From Pseudorhodoplanes sp. (GTDB lineage Bacteria; Pseudomonadota; Alphaproteobacteria; Rhizobiales; Xanthobacteraceae), in NCBI GenBank assembly GCA_022843165.1, contig JALHOD010000007.1, positions 1 through 64,000 of the forward strand: a DNA stretch of 64,000 bases, in the 5' to 3' direction. The notes below the pieces were generated by a model. It did no database searches, was not told where the DNA came from, and saw only the letters and a list, made by a program, of their open reading frames with translations. The stretch's first letter is position 1. Every line of letters starts with the position of its first letter. A program made the translations under genes and the position numbers. Positions 47,245 to 56,096 of the stretch are shown in pieces.

Positions 47245-49569
47245 TCAGCCATTCACGCGCGCGGCGTTTGCGACCACCGGCTTGGCGCGCAGCTGCGCGA
47301 TGATGGCCGTGAGATGCTTGAGGTCATAGACCTCAAGGTCGATCGTGACGGTTGTAAAATCCGGCGCGCGCCGCGTCATATGAATATTATCGATATTGCC
47401 ATCATTTTCCGCGATCACTTGGGCGATCTGCGCCAGCGAGCCCGGCTCGTTTACCGACTGCACCACGATCTGCGCGGGAAAACGCTGCGGCGCCCGTTCG
47501 TCCACATCCCAGCGCAGGTCGAGCCAGCGCTCCGGCTTTTCCTCGAAATCCTTCAGCGACGGAGACTGGATCGGATAGATGGTGATCGCCTCGCCCGGCG
47601 TCAGAATGCCGACAATCCGGTCGCCCGGCACCGCGCCGCCATTGGGCGCAAAGCGGACGGGAAGATCGCTGTTGATGCCACGCACCGGAATGGCCGAGCG
47701 GCTCTCGCCGGCCGGCACCTTGAACTTGACCGACTTCGCCCTCTTGAGCCCAAACCATCCGCTGTCGCCAGCGGGAACGGTCATCGTCGCGCGCTCTTCG
47801 CGATAATCCGGATACATCGCGCGCGCGACGTCGGAGGCTTTCATCTCGCCGCGGCCGACTGCCGCCATGACGTCGTCGATCGATGCGCGCGCCAGCCGCG
47901 GCAGGGCGCCCTGCAATTTCTCGTCGGAATAGTCCTTCTTCGCACGCTGGAACAGACGCTCGACAATCCGCCGGCCAAGACCGGCATATTGCGTGCGCAC
48001 CGCAACGCGCGTCGCGCGCCGGATCGCCGCCCTCGCCTTGCCGGTCACCACAAGGGATTCCCAGGCCGCCGGCGGCGCCTTCTGCGCCCTGGACGTCAGG
48101 ATTTCGACCTCGTCGCCATTGCCCAGTTCCGACATCAGCGGCGCGATCTTGCCGTTGATCTTGCAGCCGACCGCGGTGTTGCCGACATCGGTATGCACGG
48201 CATAGGCAAAATCGATCGGCGTGGCCTGGCGCGGCAGCGCGATCAGCTTCCCCTTGGGGGTGAAGCAGAACACCTGGTCGTGAAACAGTTCGAGCTTGGT
48301 ATGCTCGAGGAATTCTTCCGGGTTCGAGCCTTCAGCCAGCAGCTCGATGGTGCGCCGCAGCCATGCATAGGCGCTCGATTCCCGGGACAGCATGTCGCTC
48401 GGCGAGCCGGCGCCGTCCTTGTACAGCGCATGCGCCGCGATGCCGTATTCGGCAATATTGTCCATGTCCTCGGTGCGGATCTGCAACTCGACGCGCTGCT
48501 TGCCGGGACCGATGACGGTGGTGTGGATTGAGCGATAGTCGTTCTGCTTGGGCGTGGAGATGTAGTCCTTGTAGCGCCCGGGCACGAACGGCCAGGTGGT
48601 GTGCACGATGCCGAGCGCCTGATAGCAGTCCGCCAGCGTCTTCACATTCACGCGGAACGCATAGATATCGGACAATTGCTCGAAGCCGACCGACTTGCGC
48701 TCCATCTTGCGCCAGATCGAATAGGCGCGCTTCTGCCGCCCCTTGACCAATGCGGCAATGCCGCGATCGGCCAGCTTGCGCGTGAGTTGCTGCTCGATGT
48801 CGGTGATCAGGTCCTTGTTGCGCAAGGCCAGCGTGAACAACCGCTCCGTCACCACGTCATAGGCGTCGGGATACAGCTCACGGAACGACAGGTCTTCCAG
48901 TTCCTCACGCAATTCCTGCATGCCCATGCGGCCGGCGAGCGGCGCATAGATTTCGATCGTTTCCTCGGCGTTGCGGCGCTTGGTTTCCGGCGACACATGG
49001 CCGAGCGTGCGCATGTTGTGCAGCCGGTCGGCCAGCTTGACGAGCAGAACGCGGACATCGGCGGCGATCGCCAGCAGGAGCTTGCGGAGATTCTCCGCCT
49101 GCTTGGCCTCCTTGGTCACCAGATCGAGCTTCTTCAGCTTGGTCAGGCCTTCGACCAGGGTGCCGATATCGGGGCCGAACAGCTCGTCGATCTCGGCGCG
49201 GGTCGCCTCGGTATCCTCGATGGTGTCGTGCAGCAGCGCGGCCGCGATGGTGGCGTCATCGAGCTTGAGGTCGGTCAGGATGGCGGCGACTTCGAGCGGG
49301 TGCGAAAAATACGGGTCACCGGAGGCACGCTTCTGCTCGCCATGCGCCTTCATGGCGTAGACATAGGCGCGGTTCAGCAGCGCCTCGTCGGTGTTGGGAT
49401 TGTAGCGGCGGACCCGCTCCACCAGGTCGTATTGCCGCATCATCGGCGGCTTGGCGGTTTTTCTTTTCTTGTCGACAGGGTCGCCGGCGACATTGGGAGA
49501 AAAGTCGAGCGGTGCCCGGCTACGCGCCTGATTCTGCATGCGGGGCAACTGGGGCTTCGAGCGCGGCAT
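47245..49569 (-). CDS. rsh: Bifunctional (p)ppGpp synthetase/hydrolase (Rsh, RelA/SpoT)
   Basis: A protein of about 774 residues that makes and degrades (p)ppGpp in the stringent and starvation responses. The HD hydrolase domain is intact ([14 protein letters not shown] and [20 protein letters not shown]). The synthetase region has [23 protein letters not shown] ([20 protein letters not shown]) and C-terminal ACT domains follow, so both activities are expected. The ATG at 49569 has a nearby AAGGA; many relatives are annotated from the later [11 protein letters not shown], which would be 49443. It lies downstream of rpoZ. Confidence 0.94.
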   Translation of the reverse strand: MPRSKPQLPRMQNQARSRAPLDFSPNVAGDPVDKKRKTAKPPMMRQYDLVERVRRYNPNTDEALLNRAYVYAMKAHGEQKRASGDPYFSHPLEVAAILTDLKLDDATIAAALLHDTIEDTEATRAEIDELFGPDIGTLVEGLTKLKKLDLVTKEAKQAENLRKLLLAIAADVRVLLVKLADRLHNMRTLGHVSPETKRRNAEETIEIYAPLAGRMGMQELREELEDLSFRELYPDAYDVVTERLFTLALRNKDLITDIEQQLTRKLADRGIAALVKGRQKRAYSIWRKMERKSVGFEQLSDIYAFRVNVKTLADCYQALGIVHTTWPFVPGRYKDYISTPKQNDYRSIHTTVIGPGKQRVELQIRTEDMDNIAEYGIAAHALYKDGAGSPSDMLSRESSAYAWLRRTIELLAEGSNPEEFLEHTKLELFHDQVFCFTPKGKLIALPRQATPIDFAYAVHTDVGNTAVGCKINGKIAPLMSELGNGDEVEILTSRAQKAPPAAWESLVVTGKARAAIRRATRVAVRTQYAGLGRRIVERLFQRAKKDYSDEKLQGALPRLARASIDDVMAAVGRGEMKASDVARAMYPDYREERATMTVPAGDSGWFGLKRAKSVKFKVPAGESRSAIPVRGINSDLPVRFAPNGGAVPGDRIVGILTPGEAITIYPIQSPSLKDFEEKPERWLDLRWDVDERAPQRFPAQIVVQSVNEPGSLAQIAQVIAENDGNIDNIHMTRRAPDFTTVTIDLEVYDLKHLTAIIAQLRAKPVVANAARVNG

Positions 49570-49675
49570 GACCATCCTTAGGGCCACCGCGCCGATTCGG
49601 CGCCGGTCGCCCTTTCAAAGCCATGATATCATAGCGCTTTGCGAAAGCGGCAAGGCGGTGCGTCCGCAGGGTTAA

Positions 49676-49711
49676 GAAAAGCGAATGGCCCGGCTGGCAG
49701 ACCGGGCCATT
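49676..49711 (-). terminator. Rho-independent terminator after rpoZ
   Basis: AATGGCCCGG (49684-49693) and CCGGGCCATT (49702-49711) form a perfect 10-bp stem with an eight-base loop. Reading on the minus strand it is followed by CGCTTTTCTT. It separates rpoZ from rsh, so rsh probably has its own promoter or is reached by read-through. Confidence 0.8.
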
Positions 49712-49734
49712 GCGAATGTCGTGCTGCAAGAGGC

Positions 49735-50136
49735 TCAGTCGTCCTCGGGCTCGGGTTCCGGTTCCGGCTGGGCCTCCGGAGGGGTCAGCCCTTCCAGGCC
49801 CTTGAGCAGTTCTTCCTCGCTCATATGCTCCATGGCGACGTCGGTATCGTCGGCATCGACCGAGCCGGACGTTCCGATCAGCGGCGCCTCAGGCTCCGGT
49901 TCATCCACTTCAACGTATTTCTGAAGCGAATGGATCAGGTCTTCCTTGAGGTCGCCGGGAGAAATCGTGGTTTCGGCGATTTCGCGCAGGGCCACGACGG
50001 GGTTCTTGTCATTGTCGCGCTCGAGGGTGATCTGGGCCCCCGACGAAATCATGCGAGCGCGGTGGCTCGCCAGCAGGACAAGATCAAAGCGGTTTTCAAC
50101 TTTGTCGATGCAATCTTCGACGGTGACACGGGCCAT
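49735..50136 (-). CDS. rpoZ: RNA polymerase omega subunit
   Basis: A 133-residue small subunit that assists assembly of RNA polymerase and forms part of a ppGpp site. [20 protein letters not shown] and [15 protein letters not shown] are diagnostic. The C-terminus is longer than in E. coli and very acidic ([14 protein letters not shown]), as in other rhizobial omegas. The rpoZ-rsh order links the ppGpp synthetase with its polymerase target. Confidence 0.96.
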   Translation of the reverse strand: MARVTVEDCIDKVENRFDLVLLASHRARMISSGAQITLERDNDKNPVVALREIAETTISPGDLKEDLIHSLQKYVEVDEPEPEAPLIGTSGSVDADDTDVAMEHMSEEELLKGLEGLTPPEAQPEPEPEPEDD

Positions 50137-50492
50137 GGCCTCGCCACTCCTGAAAACGGGGTTCCTGGAAGGATTGCGCTTTAGGTACCCCCCTCATCCC
50201 GAAAGCGCAAGGCCAAATCTGAGGTAAATCAAGGTTCAGAGGCTGGCTGTCGGCTAGAAAATCTCATGCTTCAGAGTCCGCATGCCTTATTGCCGACGAA
50301 TAAAACAGCATTAATTTGTGGTTCGGGAACAGATTCCAGTGCGGCCCGGCCGGATTCAGGCCTTGCAGCAGAGCCGCCCCCTCCGACCATGCGATTGCGG
50401 ATTATATTCATATCCCCGCATGACATAATCATATCGATTGCTGGTGAGGGCAACGTCCCTCTCGGTGGCGAACAACAAGGATAACAGGACGA
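50137..50492. other. 356-base spacer between rpoZ and the NYN gene
   Basis: No gene is seen. It holds the divergent promoter regions: an AT-rich part near 50400-50440 and a small hairpin GAGGG/CCCTC (50447-50462) in the leader of the NYN gene. Nothing else is recognised. Confidence 0.5.
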
Positions 50493-51146
50493 ATGTCCAG
50501 ACAGACAGACAAGATCGTACTTTTCATCGACGGCGCCAATCTCTATGCCACCGCGCGTTCGCTTGGCTTCGATATCGACTACAAACGCCTGCTGAAGGAA
50601 TTCCAGTCCCGCGGAAACCTCCTGCGCGCCTTCTACTACACCGCGATCATCGAGGATCAGGAATACTCCTCGATCCGCCCGCTGATCGACTGGCTCGACT
50701 ACAACGGCTATTCGGTGGTGACCAAGGCGACCAAGGAATTCGTCGACCAGACCGGACGCCGCAAAGTCAAAGGCAACATGGATATCGAGCTGGCCGTCGA
50801 CGCCATGGAACTGGCCGGCTCGATCGATCACATGGTGCTGTTTTCCGGCGACGGCGATTTCCGCTCCCTGGTCGAAGCGGTCCAGCGCCGCGGCGTCCGG
50901 GTCACCGTGGTGTCCACGGTTTCGACGCAGCCGCCCATGGTCGCCGACGAACTGCGCCGGCAGGCCGACGAGTTCATCGACATCGTGCAACTGCAATCCA
51001 AGATCGGACGCGATCCGACCGAGCGCGCGACGCGAGAGCCGCGCGAAGGCCGCGAACCTCGTCCACATACGCCACAATTTTTGCAGCGCGGCACTTCGCA
51101 ACGTGCCAGTGTGCCGGCCAATGCCGACGAAGACTTCGAGGACTGA
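50493..51146 (+). CDS. NYN-domain (LabA/PIN-like) protein
   Basis: A 217-residue protein of the NYN/LabA family, which shares the PIN-nuclease fold. Acidic residues expected at the metal site are in VLFIDGANLYATARSLGFD, KGNMDIELAVDAMELAG and LFSGDGDFRSLVEAVQRRG. Residues after about 175 are charged and disordered. These proteins are ubiquitous in Hyphomicrobiales, and an RNase function is inferred from the fold only. ATG follows AGGA. The uracil-DNA glycosylase gene starts inside its 3' end. Confidence 0.88.
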   Translation: MSRQTDKIVLFIDGANLYATARSLGFDIDYKRLLKEFQSRGNLLRAFYYTAIIEDQEYSSIRPLIDWLDYNGYSVVTKATKEFVDQTGRRKVKGNMDIELAVDAMELAGSIDHMVLFSGDGDFRSLVEAVQRRGVRVTVVSTVSTQPPMVADELRRQADEFIDIVQLQSKIGRDPTERATREPREGREPRPHTPQFLQRGTSQRASVPANADEDFED

Positions 51147-51816
51147 CAATCCGGCCCTGATCCGCGACAGTGGAAAGCCCGGCCGCGACTGCCCGCTCTG
51201 CCCCCGCCTTGTGTCCTTCCGCAATGACTGGCGCCAGCGCGAACCGGGCTGGTTCAACGCGCCCGTCGCCTCGTTCGGGCCGGCCGATGCGCGGCTGCTG
51301 ATCGTCGGCCTCGCCCCCGGTCTTCAGGGCGCCAATCGCACCGGACGTCCGTTCACCGGCGACTTCGCCGGCGACCTTCTCTACCCGACCCTGATCGAAT
51401 TCGGATTTGCGAGCGGACAATTCCTGGCGCGCACCGACGACTCGCTCACCATGATCGACGCGCGCATCACCAATGGCGTCCGCTGCGTGCCGCCGGAAAA
51501 CAAGCCGACCACGCAGGAAATCGCCACCTGCCGGACATTTCTGAAGGCGACCATCGCCGAAATGGAGAATCTGCGGATCATCGTCGCGCTCGGCAAGATC
51601 GCGCATGACACTGTCGTTCGTGCGCTCGACACCAAATTGTCAGCTGCCCCGTTCGGACATGGCAACAGGACGGCGATCGGACCGGTGATGCTTTTCGACA
51701 GCTATCACTGCTCCCGCTACAATACCAATACCGGCGTCCTGACGCCTGACATGTTCCGGGCGGTATTCCGGGCCGCGCGCGAAAACCTCGACCGCGCTCA
51801 GCGGCGTTCGGCCTGA
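51121..51816 (+). CDS. Type-5 uracil-DNA glycosylase (UDGb family)
   Basis: A 231-residue DNA-repair enzyme that removes uracil and related bases. It carries CPLCPRLVSFR with the Cys of an Fe-S cluster, the type-5 motif LIVGLAPGLQGANRTGRPF, GVRCVPPENKPTTQEI and the C-terminal HCSRYNTNTGVLTPDMF, equivalent to the HPSP loop. Motif A lacks the Asp of classic UDG, as is normal for UDGb. The ATG at 51121 is chosen; another six codons upstream is possible. It overlaps the NYN gene by 26 bases. Confidence 0.85.
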   Translation: MPTKTSRTDNPALIRDSGKPGRDCPLCPRLVSFRNDWRQREPGWFNAPVASFGPADARLLIVGLAPGLQGANRTGRPFTGDFAGDLLYPTLIEFGFASGQFLARTDDSLTMIDARITNGVRCVPPENKPTTQEIATCRTFLKATIAEMENLRIIVALGKIAHDTVVRALDTKLSAAPFGHGNRTAIGPVMLFDSYHCSRYNTNTGVLTPDMFRAVFRAARENLDRAQRRSA

Positions 51817-52370
51817 AGCCAGGCCATCACCTCATCCGCATTCCGGTCGGGCGGAAAAACCGGATAGAACACATGCGTGATGGTGCCGTCGTCGATCACC
51901 AAAGCCATGCGCCTGATCAGCGTCATGCCGTCGACGGCGAAGGTGGGTAACGTCAGCGCCCGCGCGAGCTTCAACTCCGAATCCGACAACAGCGGAAACG
52001 GCAGATGCAGGCGATCCACCGCTTCGCGCTGATACGCAGTGTCCTGGGTCGACAATCCATACAGATGCGTCACGCCGAGCGCTGTCAATTCTGCAAAATG
52101 ATCGCGAAAGGCGCAGGATTGCGGCGTGCAGCCGCGCGCGCCCGGGATTGCGTCCCATCCGGTCGGCAGGTCCTGCCCCGGGCGCCCGGTGCGCGGATAG
52201 ATATAGACAACCGCGCGGCCAGGCAGCCAGGCGAGACTGACTTTGGTGCCGTCGGTTGCCGGCAACGCGATGTCGGGCATCTTCATTCCGGCGAGGTGGC
52301 GCGTGGCGCCATCATCCTGCGGGACGGGAAGATTTTCGGGCAATGCGGTCGGATCGTGAGCCGCGGTCAT
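51798..52370 (-). CDS. Peroxiredoxin (PrxQ/BCP-like)
   Basis: A 190-residue thioredoxin-fold peroxidase. VVYIYPRTGRPG and ARGCTPQSCAFRDHFAEL give the peroxidatic Cys and, five residues later, the probable resolving Cys (PrxQ-type C-x4-C). LSTQDTAYQREAVDRLHLPFPLLSD and ALVIDDGTITHVFYPVFPPD support the AhpC/TSA fold. It would reduce H2O2 or organic peroxides using thioredoxin. The ATG at 52370 is used; its 3' end overlaps the UDG gene by 19 bases, tail to tail. Confidence 0.88.
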   Translation of the reverse strand: MTAAHDPTALPENLPVPQDDGATRHLAGMKMPDIALPATDGTKVSLAWLPGRAVVYIYPRTGRPGQDLPTGWDAIPGARGCTPQSCAFRDHFAELTALGVTHLYGLSTQDTAYQREAVDRLHLPFPLLSDSELKLARALTLPTFAVDGMTLIRRMALVIDDGTITHVFYPVFPPDRNADEVMAWLQAERR

Positions 52371-52471
52371 GACGGGCAACCGATATTCACAGCATGAAAC
52401 AATCAAATTCTAGTACAGAATATCAATACCTGAAAAGCGTCTCGGGTCATCCCCGTGCAAATCGATTTCTC

Positions 52472-52768
52472 TTATTTCTGAACGATCATCTGAAAACCGC
52501 CCTCGGCAATTCTCTCGAAGACAATGCCCTGATCGCGCAAAACCGTTTCGATCACGACAGCGGTCGAGCGCCTGACATCAACGTCGGCCTTCTCCAGCCG
52601 GTTGATCGAACGCTGGGTCACGCCAACGCGCATGCCGAGTTCGGCCTGACTCCAGCCAAGCACGGCGCGCGCGGCCCGGACTTTTGAAGCGAACTCGCGG
52701 CGCTCCTGCAAAGCCGCCTTTATATTCGGTACGACTGATAGTTTCTGTCGTCGGTTGCCGCCGATCAT
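52472..52768 (-). CDS. XRE-family helix-turn-helix regulator
   Basis: A 98-residue regulator. The HTH is ARAVLGWSQAELGMRVGVTQ (about 33-52), continuing with RSINRLEKADVDVRRSTAVV. The C-terminal GIVFERIAEGGFQMIVQK follows the short phage/plasmid-type XRE pattern (short beta tail, no toxin partner seen). It is divergent from the tyrosine recombinase, and palindromes lie between them. It could control the recombinase promoter; that is inferred from position only. Confidence 0.82.
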   Translation of the reverse strand: MIGGNRRQKLSVVPNIKAALQERREFASKVRAARAVLGWSQAELGMRVGVTQRSINRLEKADVDVRRSTAVVIETVLRDQGIVFERIAEGGFQMIVQK

Positions 52769-52898
52769 CCGCCCTCCAGCGCGAAAACATCACTTTTTGT
52801 GACATACCGCTCTCTTTGTGAGAAGAAAAAATCCCCGGGTGCGACACTGACGTCATCACATAGGACGCAATTCCGTTGAGTCATTGACGAGTGAATGT

Positions 52899-52930
52899 CC
52901 TTTGAGATGACATTCACGTCGTCACAAAGG
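52899..52930. promoter_or_regulatory. Imperfect palindrome upstream of the tyrosine recombinase (candidate XRE operator)
   Basis: CCTTTGAGATGAC (52899-52911) and GTCGTCACAAAGG (52918-52930) are 13-base inverted arms with two mismatches. Half-site-like GTGACA / TGTGAGAAG / GTCATCACA elements recur at 52798-52862. The array lies between the XRE gene and the recombinase start at 52945. Confidence 0.5.
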
Positions 52931-52944
52931 TTGTTTCTGTCGAC

Positions 52945-54123
52945 ATGCCCAAAGCCGTCCTGACCCGCGCCTTCATCGCAGCCGCGACATGTGTCCCCGG
53001 CCGCAGCAAGGTCGATTATTTCGACAGCGACCAGCGCGGTTTCATGCTGGAGGTGCGGATATCGGGAGGGAAAACCTTCTATCAGCGCTACACCGACGAA
53101 CGCGGGCGAGAACGGCAATACAAGATCGGTCCCGCCGACGCCCTGACGCTGGAGCAGGCGCGGCGCAAGGCACGCGTCATTCTCGCTCAAGCGCTGCTCG
53201 GCGATGACCCGCAGGAAAAGCGCAGGGAGTTGCGGTCTATCCCCACCCTCGCGGCGCTGGTGCGTGACCGCTACCTCCCGCACGTCAAATCCTACAAACG
53301 CAGCTGGCAGACCGACGAAACGGTGCTTCGCATTCACGTTCTGCCGGCGCTCGGATCGCTGCCCGTCGACGAAATCACCGGCTCCGCGATTGCCGACCTG
53401 CTTCAGGTCATGCGCCACAAGGGTTACGCCACCGGCACCACCAATCGCGTGCTGATCCTGCTGCGTTACATTTTCAATCTCGCGCGCAAGTGGAAGATTC
53501 CGGCGATCCGCGAAAATCCGACCTTCGGAATCAGCACGGCGCCGGATGTTCAACGCGACCGCTTCCTCTCGCCTGAAGAAACACAGCGGCTGATCGCATC
53601 GGTCAATGTCGACGAAAACCGGAGCGCCGCGCAGGCGATCTTGCTGCTGCTGCTCACCGGCGCGCGCCGTAACGAAGTCACGCAGGCCAGATGGGACTAT
53701 ATCGACTGGGACAAGCGCTCCCTGCTCGTCCCGATCTCGAAGACCGGACGTCCGCGTATGATCGCCTTGAACGGACAGGCCATGGCGCTGCTGCGCGCGA
53801 TTCCGCGGCAGCCGGGAAATCCGTTCATCTTTCCGTCCGCCGTAACGGGCCGCCCCTGCGCGTCGCTGCACTTCCCGTGGGTGCGCATTCGGGAGCGCGC
53901 CATGCTTGACGAAGTCCGCCTGCACGACCTTCGCCACTCGTTCGCGAGCTTCCTGGTGAACAAGGGCATCTCGCTGTATGTGGTGCAGGGCCTGTTGGGC
54001 CACACTCAACCACGCACCACGCAGCGTTACGCGCATCTCGCGCAGGAAACCCTGCTCGAAGCCGCCGAAGTGGTTTCTCGTGTGGTCGCCGATCAATCCG
54101 CCGGTCTCACTCCGGCGCTCTGA
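52945..54123 (+). CDS. Tyrosine-type site-specific recombinase/integrase
   Basis: A 392-residue phage-type integrase. An Arm-DNA-binding N-terminal domain of the DUF4102 type (RGFMLEVRISGGKTFYQRYT) is followed by the core-binding domain (LAALVRDRYLPHVKSYKRSW onward) and the catalytic domain (about 200-370). The catalytic set is present: Arg in LTGARRNEVTQ, Lys in ISKTGRPRMI, His-x-x-Arg in LHDLRHSFASF, His in LLGHTQPRTT and Tyr in QRYAHLAQET. It therefore looks active. No tRNA, cargo operon or clear att pair is adjacent; a porin ORF without signal peptide begins about 280 bases downstream. Confidence 0.92.
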   Translation: MPKAVLTRAFIAAATCVPGRSKVDYFDSDQRGFMLEVRISGGKTFYQRYTDERGRERQYKIGPADALTLEQARRKARVILAQALLGDDPQEKRRELRSIPTLAALVRDRYLPHVKSYKRSWQTDETVLRIHVLPALGSLPVDEITGSAIADLLQVMRHKGYATGTTNRVLILLRYIFNLARKWKIPAIRENPTFGISTAPDVQRDRFLSPEETQRLIASVNVDENRSAAQAILLLLLTGARRNEVTQARWDYIDWDKRSLLVPISKTGRPRMIALNGQAMALLRAIPRQPGNPFIFPSAVTGRPCASLHFPWVRIRERAMLDEVRLHDLRHSFASFLVNKGISLYVVQGLLGHTQPRTTQRYAHLAQETLLEAAEVVSRVVADQSAGLTPAL

Positions 54124-54405
54124 TCCAAATTTCTTTTTTTGCGGATGTGTCGACGCCTCGGGCGCGTGAAAAACGCGCCTGGGGCGTCCGCTTTTCCGCG
54201 ACCGTCGGGCTGAAGATTCTGCCCGACCTAGGCTATACCCAGTCTCACTCAACGCCGCCGCGATGCGTTCAGAGCCCGAGCCGTGAATCGAGGCCCGCAA
54301 AGGCGGTCGGTGGCCGACATGCGATTTTGCGAATTCACCCAGCCGATCCCCAGTCGATTGGACCCGGAAAAGGGCGGCGGCGGCTCCGCGTGTCGCATCT
54401 CCTGA
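54124..54405. other. Spacer between recombinase and truncated porin
   Basis: No gene is seen. A hairpin GGCGCGT (54161-54167) / ACGCGCC (54173-54179) follows the recombinase stop. Nothing resembling the signal-peptide segment or promoter of the complete porin is found here, although the bases just before 54448 bear a weak, frame-shifted likeness to a porin LPVKAKPVEY coding sequence. Confidence 0.5.
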
Positions 54406-55797
54406 TTGATCGTGCTGGCCATTTCCTGTGACAAGGAGGGCCAACCAGTTGAATACGTGAAGGTTTGCTCCCTGTACGGAGCCGGGTTCTATTACATCCC
54501 GGGCACCGATACCTGCATCAAGATCGGCGGCTTCGTGCGCGCCGAATATGGCCACAACACGGGTGGTTCGCTGGCGACCTATGTCTCCGGCGGTCAGGCG
54601 CTGTATGATCGCAGCACCGATACGGAAACCTCGCGCACCCGCGTGGCGCTGTCGGCCGACACCCGCACCCAGACTGAATACGGCACGCTCCGCAGCTACC
54701 TGCGCGGCGGCTGGCAGTGGGGCACCAACGACGCGATCACGTCGAACAACAACGTGACGTATTTCGACCGCGGCTTCATCCAGTTCGCGGGCTTCACCTT
54801 CGGCAAGACCGAGTCGTTCTTCGACTTCTACCCGACCCCGGTCTACAGCTACCAGACCGGCTATCTGGAAGGCTCGTCGGGCGGCGTCGGCATCAACGTC
54901 GCGGCCTATACCGCGCAGTTCGGCAACGGTCTGTCGGCGTCGATCTCGCTGGAAGATCAATCCTACCGTCAGCGGGCCGTGTGGGCGTACACAGGAGCTG
55001 CCGCTGTTGCCGCTCTTGCTCATCCGGGCACCAACGTGACCGGCGGCTCGGGCATGTTCGACATCGTCGGCAATCTCCGCGTCGACCAGGCGTGGGGCTC
55101 TGCCCAGATCATGGGCGCCCTGCATCAGGTGCGTGCCAACTATTATGGCGGCGCTGCTACCCCTGCGACCGGTCATCCGGACGATGAATGGGGCTGGGCG
55201 GCCGGCGCTGGCATCACGCTGAAGATGCCGTGGGACGCCAAGGACACCCTGACTCTGCAGGGCGTCTATTGCGAAGGCGCCACCGCCTATTGCATCGGCC
55301 TCGGCGGCACGGCCTACGCCGTTCCCACCGTTGCCCAGCCCGGCACCGGCTTCGCCTGGCACCGCCAGGGGGCCTTCGGCCTCGGCTTTGTCGATGACGG
55401 CTACGTCAATGGCGTGATCGGCTCGAGCATCGACCTGGCGCAGTCCTACAGCCTGGCGGCGGCGTTCCAGCACTACTGGACCCCGTCCCTGCGCACCGCG
55501 ATCTATGGCCAGTACGCCAACTACGAGACCAACAGCGCAAGGTTCGATACTGCCGTCTGCGCTGCTACTGCTGGCGTTAAGGCGACCGGCTGCGGCGACT
55601 GGTCGGCCTACCAGATCGGTTCCCGGACTGCCTGGACGCCGGTCGCCAATCTCGAAATCGGCCTCGACGTGCTCTATACGCACCTCGACACCGCGTTCGC
55701 TGGCGCAACCCAGACCGCTGGCGGCAAGACCTCCATTGTCGCCGATGGCGACGTGTGGTCGGCTCAGTTCCGCGTGCAGCGCAACTTCTGGCCGTGA
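54406..55797 (+). CDS. Bradyrhizobium-type porin lacking signal peptide (5'-truncated or silent copy)
   Basis: A beta-barrel porin of the porin_2 type. From VEYVKVCSLYGAGFYYIPGT (codon at 54448) to the C-terminal QFRVQRNFWP with terminal aromatic-Pro, it aligns throughout with the complete porin at 62428-63873. It lacks the roughly 32 N-terminal residues of that gene, which hold the signal peptide. There is no in-frame ATG near the start; only TTG (54406), GTG (54412) and GTG (54459) are available. As it stands the product could not be exported. The frame is otherwise open with no frameshift, so decay is recent or the copy is kept as a recombination partner. The terminator is shared with the other porin. 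Confidence 0.85.
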   Translation: MIVLAISCDKEGQPVEYVKVCSLYGAGFYYIPGTDTCIKIGGFVRAEYGHNTGGSLATYVSGGQALYDRSTDTETSRTRVALSADTRTQTEYGTLRSYLRGGWQWGTNDAITSNNNVTYFDRGFIQFAGFTFGKTESFFDFYPTPVYSYQTGYLEGSSGGVGINVAAYTAQFGNGLSASISLEDQSYRQRAVWAYTGAAAVAALAHPGTNVTGGSGMFDIVGNLRVDQAWGSAQIMGALHQVRANYYGGAATPATGHPDDEWGWAAGAGITLKMPWDAKDTLTLQGVYCEGATAYCIGLGGTAYAVPTVAQPGTGFAWHRQGAFGLGFVDDGYVNGVIGSSIDLAQSYSLAAAFQHYWTPSLRTAIYGQYANYETNSARFDTAVCAATAGVKATGCGDWSAYQIGSRTAWTPVANLEIGLDVLYTHLDTAFAGATQTAGGKTSIVADGDVWSAQFRVQRNFWP

Positions 55798-55821
55798 TCG
55801 TCTGATCAAGGTCTGAGTTCG

Positions 55822-55858
55822 GAAAGCCCCCGGCGGTAACGCCGGGGGTTTTTCTTTG
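55822..55858 (+). terminator. Rho-independent terminator of the first porin
   Basis: CCCCCGGCG (55827-55835) and CGCCGGGGG (55840-55848) form a 9-bp stem with loop GTAA and a following TTTTTCTTT. The sequence from the porin stop to this hairpin is nearly the same as behind the second porin, so the duplication includes the terminator. Confidence 0.92.
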
Positions 55859-55992
55859 CCGCCTTGCACTGGTTGGCGCATGGTCCCGCCGTTGACCTCG
55901 ACCTGATGTGAAATGTCGCAAAGCCGGACATTAAGTTCCGGCATATTGCGGGCGCGGTGCGATATCTTCAAATCTGAACGTTGGTTTATTCC

Positions 55993-56019
55993 TTCCTTGC
56001 GACGCTGGGTCGCAAGGAA
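55993..56019. terminator. Perfect 11-bp hairpin downstream of the alpha/beta hydrolase gene
   Basis: TTCCTTGCGAC (55993-56003) and GTCGCAAGGAA (56009-56019) pair perfectly around a five-base loop. It lies about 80 bases beyond the stop of the minus-strand hydrolase gene. A T-rich tail is weak, so it may be a terminator or an RNA 3'-end stabiliser. Confidence 0.45.
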
Positions 56020-56096
56020 AGTTCGATTTGACGGTATTAGGGTAGTTGGAAAGCAGTAATCCGCCCGCGCAGATAGGACAATCAATAGGGGTGCCG

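Noticed and set aside
50370-50395. Possible third copy of the island att core (GCCGCCCCCTCCGACCAT)
   Set aside because: Only about ten contiguous bases match the tRNA 3' end and the context is not a tRNA or mobile gene; chance similarity is likely in GC-rich DNA.
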